A DNA stretch of 37,789 nucleotides from contig JALONO010000003.1 in the NCBI GenBank assembly GCA_025454895.1, positions 1 to 37,789 on the forward strand. Reading direction: 5' to 3'. The position numbers and the translations under genes were made by a program. The first letter of the stretch is position 1, and each line of letters begins with the position of its first letter. The stretch comes from Bernardetiaceae bacterium. Its GTDB lineage: Bacteria > Bacteroidota > Bacteroidia > Cytophagales > Thermoflexibacteraceae. Below, in pieces: positions 34,223-37,789 of this stretch. Under the pieces are notes generated by a model. That model saw nothing but the letters and a program-made list of their open reading frames with translations. It ran no database searches and was not told where the DNA came from.

Positions 34223-34360
34223 GCCGAGCAAAAGGCAACAAAGGCGGCTTTTCGGCCGAGTAAAAGGCAACTTTACTTTCCACTATTGCCGAGTAAAAGA
34301 CAACTTTATAGCACAGCAAACAGATAAAAAGGCAACTTTTAACGAGTTAAAGGTAACTTT
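34223..34360 (-). repeat. Rep-proximal iteron array, five phased copies
   Basis: Five 20-base copies start at 34223, 34255, 34288, 34320 and 34341 (plus-strand left ends). On the minus strand the best copy reads AAAGTTGCCTTTTACTCGGC. The offsets are 32, 33, 32 and 21 bases, close to three, three, three and two turns of B-DNA, so the sites fall on one face of the helix. The first copy lacks the terminal TTT and the last two are degenerate at the CTCGG end. The first two copies share a longer flank containing GGCTTTTCG. Confidence 0.8.
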
Positions 34361-34512
34361 TGTTGATCTAACTAATTAATATTCAATGTTTTACAACCTT
34401 CTAAATAGAAGATGAAAAGAAACTTGTTCACAATTTCTTGATGTGATTTTATTTTTCTTTTCACTTTCCCTTATTGTCCCAATCTTTTATAAACCAAAAG
34501 GGGAACAAACCA

Positions 34513-34732
34513 AAGTTGCCAAAAACTCCGCACCAAAAAAGGGCCAAGTAGCAGGCTTTTAAGTTGCCGAAAACTCCGTTTAGGAGCAAGAAGGAAGACA
34601 TCCCTTGCCAAGGTTGCCAAAAATTCCGTTGTTTGCCCCGTGCCCTTCCGGCTTGGGATCAAAGGTTGCCAAAAACTCCGCAGCGAGGAAAAACAACTTT
34701 GGCCAATTCTTTAACGGAGTTTTTGGCAACTT
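34513..34732 (+). repeat. Distal iteron array, five copies about 50 bases apart
   Basis: The consensus AAGTTGCCAAAAACTCCG occurs at 34513-34530 (exact), 34561-34578, 34611-34628 and 34663-34680 (one or two changes each) on the plus strand, and at 34715-34732 (exact) on the minus strand. The offsets of 48, 50, 52 and 52 bases are near five helical turns. The array faces the AT-rich segment on its left. Confidence 0.85.
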
Positions 34733-34870
34733 TTCTACTTCTCGGTTAAGCCCTTTTCTTTCAATCTTTTGATAATGAACTCGTTACTCTATCGTATTTA
34801 CCCCGAAAACCCCTAGTTTGTGGAGCAAAGTACGAAGCTAATGTTATGGGGGAGGTCTTACGAAGCCCGA

Positions 34871-35077
34871 AAGTTGCCAAAAACTCCGCCCGGGTTGTTT
34901 CCATTAATAAAGTTTACTTTTTCTCCGCCAAATCATTTGCCTTTTATTACCAAGGTTATAGGAAGGCAATTGCGGAGATTTTGGCAACTTTTCTGTAGGT
35001 TAACGAGCAATAAAGAATCGGAAAAACCCTAAAGGAACCAGATCAACTGAAAACCAGGAAAGTTGCCTTTTTCTCCG
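34871..35077. repeat. Outlying iterons in both orientations
   Basis: Copies lie at 34871-34888 (plus, exact), 34910-34927 (plus, degenerate, T-rich centre), 34973-34990 (minus, one change) and 35060-35077 (plus, AAGTTGCCTTTTTCTCCG). The last has a T5 centre in place of A5 and so links the distal consensus with the rep-proximal array. Irregular spacing and mixed orientation suggest incompatibility or copy-control sites rather than the core origin; that is inferred. Confidence 0.75.
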
Positions 35078-35128
35078 CCTTTTTGGTTTGGTGAATTTCT
35101 ATTTTGGGAATTTTTTGGCGATTGTCAT

Positions 35129-35150
35129 AAACCCTCTAGTTAGGGGGTTT
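35129..35150 (+). terminator. Stem-loop bounding the origin
   Basis: AAACCCTCT and AGGGGGTTT pair over nine positions (one G-T pair) around the four-base loop AGTT, preceded by A-rich and followed by T-rich sequence (GTTTTAG). The layout fits a Rho-independent terminator that could work in both directions. It lies between the last iteron and the response-regulator gene and would shield the origin from transcription. Confidence 0.5.
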
Positions 35151-35236
35151 TAGAAGTGGAGGTTCCGTTATTTGCTTAAAGTAAACAGAAAAGGCCCCAA
35201 TCTGACCTTTTTGTTGGCCACTAGATTTACCAAGCA

Positions 35237-35683
35237 TTGACTTTGGACGATCCGTTTGCCAATTTTGCAAAAAAAGCGAAGCCATTGAGTACTTTGAAAA
35301 CAAATGAAACCGTTAACCCAAAGCCTGTGATGCTAGTCGTGGACGACGATGCTTCCATTCGGCTTTTATTGGGCAAGATATTATCTCCCAAGTTCCAGGT
35401 CGTGGCATTAACCGATGCCGTGGGCGCATTCTCCTGGATGAGCGAGGGCAACATGCCCGACCTGGTGATCTGCGACCTCAACATGCCCGACTTTAACGGG
35501 ATGGAGTTTTTGGCCAACATGAAAAAGAGCGGCCTTTACCGCGAGGTGCCGGTGATCATGCTGTCTAGCTTTAGCCAAGAAGAAGCCGCGGCCAAGTGCC
35601 TCGAGCAAGGGGCTTTCGCTTATTTTGAAAAGCCGTTTGACCCCATTGCGGTACGGGAAACCGTAGAGAAGATATTCGCCTAA
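35237..35683 (+). CDS. Stand-alone response regulator (receiver domain only)
   Basis: This protein of about 148 residues (TTG start assumed) is a single CheY-like receiver domain after a 30-residue N-terminal extension. All key residues are visible: the acidic cluster Asp36-Asp38 in VVDDDAS, the phospho-acceptor Asp80 in VICDLNMPDFNG, Ser110/Ser111 in MLSS and Lys132 in FEKPF. There is no output domain, so it would act by protein-protein contact. No histidine kinase is in the window. It lies 637 bases upstream of a priming glycosyltransferase that has a receiver-like domain, which suggests a shared regulatory system. A later start (GTG/ATG at codons 31-32) would leave a minimal receiver. Confidence 0.9.
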   Translation: MTLDDPFANFAKKAKPLSTLKTNETVNPKPVMLVVDDDASIRLLLGKILSPKFQVVALTDAVGAFSWMSEGNMPDLVICDLNMPDFNGMEFLANMKKSGLYREVPVIMLSSFSQEEAAAKCLEQGAFAYFEKPFDPIAVRETVEKIFA

Positions 35684-36320
35684 TCCAACCACGAACCAAC
35701 CCACGATGAGAGATTTGAATAACAAAGTATAACCAGAGAAATTCTCCAAATCACTGGCATTTGCCATTGGCTAACAAAAAAACCTGGCCGCATTTTGTTA
35801 AGTAACCATTAACAGGCCGCCGTTTTTCTTGCACTATTTTTATTTAAAACAAAATATGCCCGTCATTGTTTTTCCTTTGGGAAAGGAAGACCAGGGAAAA
35901 GTGCGGAATAGAAACCTAAATTATTTAATAAATACCATACTAAACAGCAAAAGCTATCGTTTAGCTTAAAATATTACGTAAGCATATTTTACCAGGATTT
36001 TAGCTTTTTTGATGGTAAATTCATTTAACTTTGCTGAGAAAGCGAGATACAAAAAGGAACAATTTTTGTTCTGCTTTAAAAGAGGTTTGCTTAGAAAAGT
36101 TCAATTTTCGGTTAACATAGTAAATCACTCGATGAACGTACCCTTTCCAAAGGCAAATCGGGGTAAGCCAAAGAGTAAAGCACGATCAAAAGCCTGATTG
36201 GGGGCTGAAAATGAAAACACACTTATTGTTTCCCTACTCTCACTAATTCCCAATCCCCTTTTACAACTTGGCTGGGCTTAAATCCCTGATCCATGTTACT
36301 GGTTCAAAGCAACAATTTTT
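35684..36320. other. 637-base AT-rich spacer before the fused priming transferase gene
   Basis: No gene is convincingly present. A 61-codon frame starting with ATG at 36012 encodes a very basic, AT-rich-codon peptide without recognisable features and is not supported. The spacer contains a compact hairpin, TTCCTTT-GGG-AAAGGAA (35872-35888), and TGTTAA/TTAACA arms near 35814-35832. Neither is followed by a T-run. No perfect TAnnTTTG box was found. The length suggests a long leader or several promoters for the downstream gene. Confidence 0.4.
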
Positions 36321-37505
36321 ATGAGCGTAGTTTTTACTAGCCATTTAGCCGAGGTCGATCGCATGATCGCCGATGCATCGTTCACTAAACAACAAACTGG
36401 TTTGCAGAGCTTACTATACATTGGTGAGAACTCCATCCACATTTGCGCAACCATGGTGGGGCACGGCTATACCGGGCTTACTTTCAAATCGTTGCGCAAG
36501 GCGGCCGAGTGGTTGCACCACCGGGCCGAAGAGCACCAGCCGCTGCCCCAGGCCGTTATTTGCGACGACTATTTTGGGGCCCCCGGCCTCAAAAAGTTTA
36601 TCGCCGAACTGCGGGAAAACAAAGCCCTGAAAAACCTGCCCGTTGTGTTGCTCACCGAGAAACTCGATAAAGTTTCGCGCTGCAAAGCCGTGCTGGCCGC
36701 CGCCGACGATGTGCACGACTATCAACTTAAGGCCGAAGACCTGGCGTTCCGGATCGTATCGCTGCGCAAGGCCAAAGCCCTGGCCGACAAACGGAAAGTA
36801 GCCGAGGGCATGGACCCGGCCAACGACCGCGTGCCCCTAAGCCCACAGCCCGCCGACTGGTTGGTGCGGGCCAGCAGCGTGGCCAAGCGGCTGATTGACA
36901 TTGCCGCTGCCTCCGTGGGCCTGGTGTTGTTATCGCCTTTGCTGTTGATCGTGGCCGTTTTGATCAAGCTCGACTCCAAAGGCCCGGTATTCTACATATC
37001 CAAGCGGGTGGGGCGCAACTACCGGGTGTTCGACTTTTACAAGTTCCGTTCCATGCGCACCGATGCCGACAAAATGGTGGGCCAACTGGCCCACCTCAAC
37101 CAATACGAAGGGCCTAAAGACGGCAACAAAAAAGCGGCAGGCTTCGTCAAAATCGCCAACGACCCCCGGGTTACTGAACTGGGCCGGTTCTTGCGCAACA
37201 CCAGCATCGACGAGTTGCCCCAGTTGTTCAACATCCTCAAAGGCGATATGTCGTTGGTGGGCAACCGCCCGCTGCCGGTTTACGAAGCCAAAACCCTCAC
37301 CCAAGATCAGTGGGCCATGCGGTTTTTGGCCCCGGCGGGCCTCACGGGCCTCTGGCAGGTGAGCAAGCGCGGCAAAGGCGGCGATATGTCGGTAGAAGAA
37401 CGGATGCAATTGGACATCCAGTATGCCCGCGAGCACAATATCGTGAAGGACATCGAGCTGATCTTGCGGACCTTCCCCGCCCTGGTGCAGAAAGAAAACG
37501 TTTAA
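36321..37505 (+). CDS. Receiver-like domain fused to a WbaP-type priming sugar transferase
   Basis: This 394-residue protein joins two parts. Residues about 28-150 look like a CheY-like receiver: LLYIGENS, then VICDDYFG with Asp82/Asp83 at the phospho-acceptor place, Thr112 in VVLLTEKL and Lys137. The first acidic pair is missing (Gly-Glu-Asn), so phosphorylation is doubtful. Residues about 186-394 are a bacterial sugar transferase (PF02397-like): a membrane hairpin near 196-218, KFRSMRTDAD, then TSIDELPQLFNILKGDMSLVGNRP with the catalytic Asp-Glu. Such enzymes put a hexose- or HexNAc-1-phosphate on undecaprenyl phosphate. The usual WbaP/WcaJ N-terminal membrane helices are replaced here by the receiver-like part. 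Confidence 0.9.
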   Translation: MSVVFTSHLAEVDRMIADASFTKQQTGLQSLLYIGENSIHICATMVGHGYTGLTFKSLRKAAEWLHHRAEEHQPLPQAVICDDYFGAPGLKKFIAELRENKALKNLPVVLLTEKLDKVSRCKAVLAAADDVHDYQLKAEDLAFRIVSLRKAKALADKRKVAEGMDPANDRVPLSPQPADWLVRASSVAKRLIDIAAASVGLVLLSPLLLIVAVLIKLDSKGPVFYISKRVGRNYRVFDFYKFRSMRTDADKMVGQLAHLNQYEGPKDGNKKAAGFVKIANDPRVTELGRFLRNTSIDELPQLFNILKGDMSLVGNRPLPVYEAKTLTQDQWAMRFLAPAGLTGLWQVSKRGKGGDMSVEERMQLDIQYAREHNIVKDIELILRTFPALVQKENV

Positions 37506-37520
37506 CAAACTACGCCCAAC

Positions 37521-37560
37521 CAAAATTAACTTGTGCTTGATTTTGAATAAGTTAATTTTG
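37521..37560. terminator. Inverted repeat after the priming transferase gene
   Basis: CAAAATTAACTT (37521-37532) and AAGTTAATTTTG (37549-37560) are perfect 12-base complementary arms around a 16-base loop, 16 bases after the stop codon. The stem is AT-rich and has no long T-run, so it could be a weak terminator, an mRNA-stabilising structure or an operator for the next gene. Confidence 0.4.
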
Positions 37561-37712
37561 TGGACAATTGGCTAATGCCGTTTGCGCAGCAACCAAAGCG
37601 CAAATTTTTTTATTGGGCTTCTTAACAAGGTGCTGACGACAAGGCCCTCGCCCCAATTTCAGTATCAACCTTAAGTGGCAGACGATTTAGAAAAACACCA
37701 GGAAAATTAAGC

Positions 37713-37789
37713 ATGTGCGGAATAGCCGGATTTTGCGATTTTAGACAAAACTCGACGCGGGAACTGCTCGTGCGGATGACCGACTCGCT
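37713..37789 (+). CDS. asnB: Asparagine synthase (glutamine-hydrolysing), N-terminal fragment
   Basis: The frame starts ATG-TGC and runs open to the end of the window, giving MCGIAGFCDF followed by about 16 more residues. An N-terminal Cys2 in MCGIAGF is the signature of class II glutamine amidotransferases, above all AsnB-type asparagine synthases. Such genes are common in Bacteroidota exopolysaccharide loci, where they may amidate sugars or peptides rather than make asparagine. The gene is cut by the window edge, so the synthetase domain cannot be checked. It follows the priming transferase by 207 bases on the same strand. Confidence 0.8.
   Translation, partial: MCGIAGFCDFRQNSTRELLVRMTDS

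Larger units (their letters stand above)
34098..35128. other. Iteron-type origin of replication (oriV)
   Basis: About 1 kb without a gene, upstream of rep, filled with copies of a motif that reads AAGTTGCC, then A4-5 or T4-5, then CTC(C/G)G. A rep-proximal array (34223-34360, all minus-oriented) and a distal array (34513-34732 and scattered copies to 35077) flank an AT-rich segment at 34361-34512. That segment is a plausible DNA-unwinding element and contains TTGTTCACA (34424-34432), one base from the DnaA box TTATNCACA. Rep gene, iterons, AT-rich element and DnaA-like box together define an iteron plasmid origin. Short reading frames crossing it are not supported. Confidence 0.85.

Noticed and set aside
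34098-34319. N-terminal extension of Rep by 74 residues
   Set aside because: It would be encoded by the operator and half-iteron region, and the residues do not resemble Rep_3 proteins.
34178-35077. CRISPR array
   Set aside because: The repeats are 18-20 bases, occur in both orientations with irregular spacing and lie next to a Rep gene; they are iterons. No cas genes are present.
35814-35888. Hairpins in the 35.7-36.3 kb spacer as terminators
   Set aside because: Stems of six to seven bases without T-runs; too weak to call.
36012-36197. 61-codon basic small protein in the spacer before the priming transferase
   Set aside because: AT-rich codons unlike the neighbouring genes, no recognised motif and no ribosome-binding site. 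It may be chance.

Overview
The window looks like part of a plasmid or other secondary replicon of a Bacteroidota bacterium (perhaps Cytophagales or Saprospirales; I cannot narrow it further). The reasons are GC-rich genes separated by AT-rich spacers, almost no Shine-Dalgarno sequences, TAnnTTTG-type -7 boxes, a UpxY/NusG-type antiterminator inside a glycan locus, and a short Wza-type lipoprotein. The replicon evidence is a parA-parB pair at the left end and a Rep_3-type initiator with an iteron origin near 33.2-35.1 kb. No rRNA, tRNA, transposase or CRISPR array was seen.

Layout. 0.27-1.9 kb: parA-parB. 1.98-5.7 kb: export and control genes (Wza-like lipoprotein, Wzc-like tyrosine kinase, UpxY-like antiterminator). 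5.9-9.5 kb: a TylF-like methyltransferase and neuA-neuB-neuC for a CMP-nonulosonic (sialic-type) acid. 9.5-19.35 kb: Wzx flippase, five glycosyltransferases, a second methyltransferase and a Wzy/ligase-type polymerase. 19.36-24.8 kb: a CapK-like ligase, then HisH2, HisF2 and WbpG, which form an acetamidino-sugar module, and one more glycosyltransferase. 24.8-28.8 kb: WbpD, WbpE, WbpI and WbpB of the UDP-ManNAc3NAcA pathway. 28.8-33.2 kb: WbpV/K-like reductase, WbpL-like priming transferase and WbpM-like 4,6-dehydratase. All of these are on the plus strand with many short overlaps. 33.2-35.15 kb: rep on the minus strand, then an iteron origin of about 1 kb. 35.2-37.8 kb: a response regulator, a WbaP-like priming transferase fused to a receiver-like domain, and the first 77 bases of an asparagine synthase gene, which looks like the start of a second glycan locus.

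How it fits together. WbpM, the 4-ketoreductase and WbpL would start a chain on undecaprenyl phosphate with a 2-acetamido-2,6-dideoxyhexose. Six glycosyltransferases would extend it, using an amidinated diacetamido-uronic acid and a nonulosonic acid among other sugars. Wzx flips the unit, Wzy polymerises it, and Wza/Wzc export or control length. The C6 dehydrogenase WbpA, needed for the uronic acid, is not in the window.

The most interesting points are: the receiver-fused priming enzyme beside a complete stand-alone receiver; the origin, in which two differently organised iteron arrays flank an AT-rich segment; the amidino module, with a HisF homologue that has lost one catalytic aspartate and a CapK-like ligase coupled to it; and a 76-bp MITE-like element. 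All functions are inferred by reading motifs; no database search was possible.
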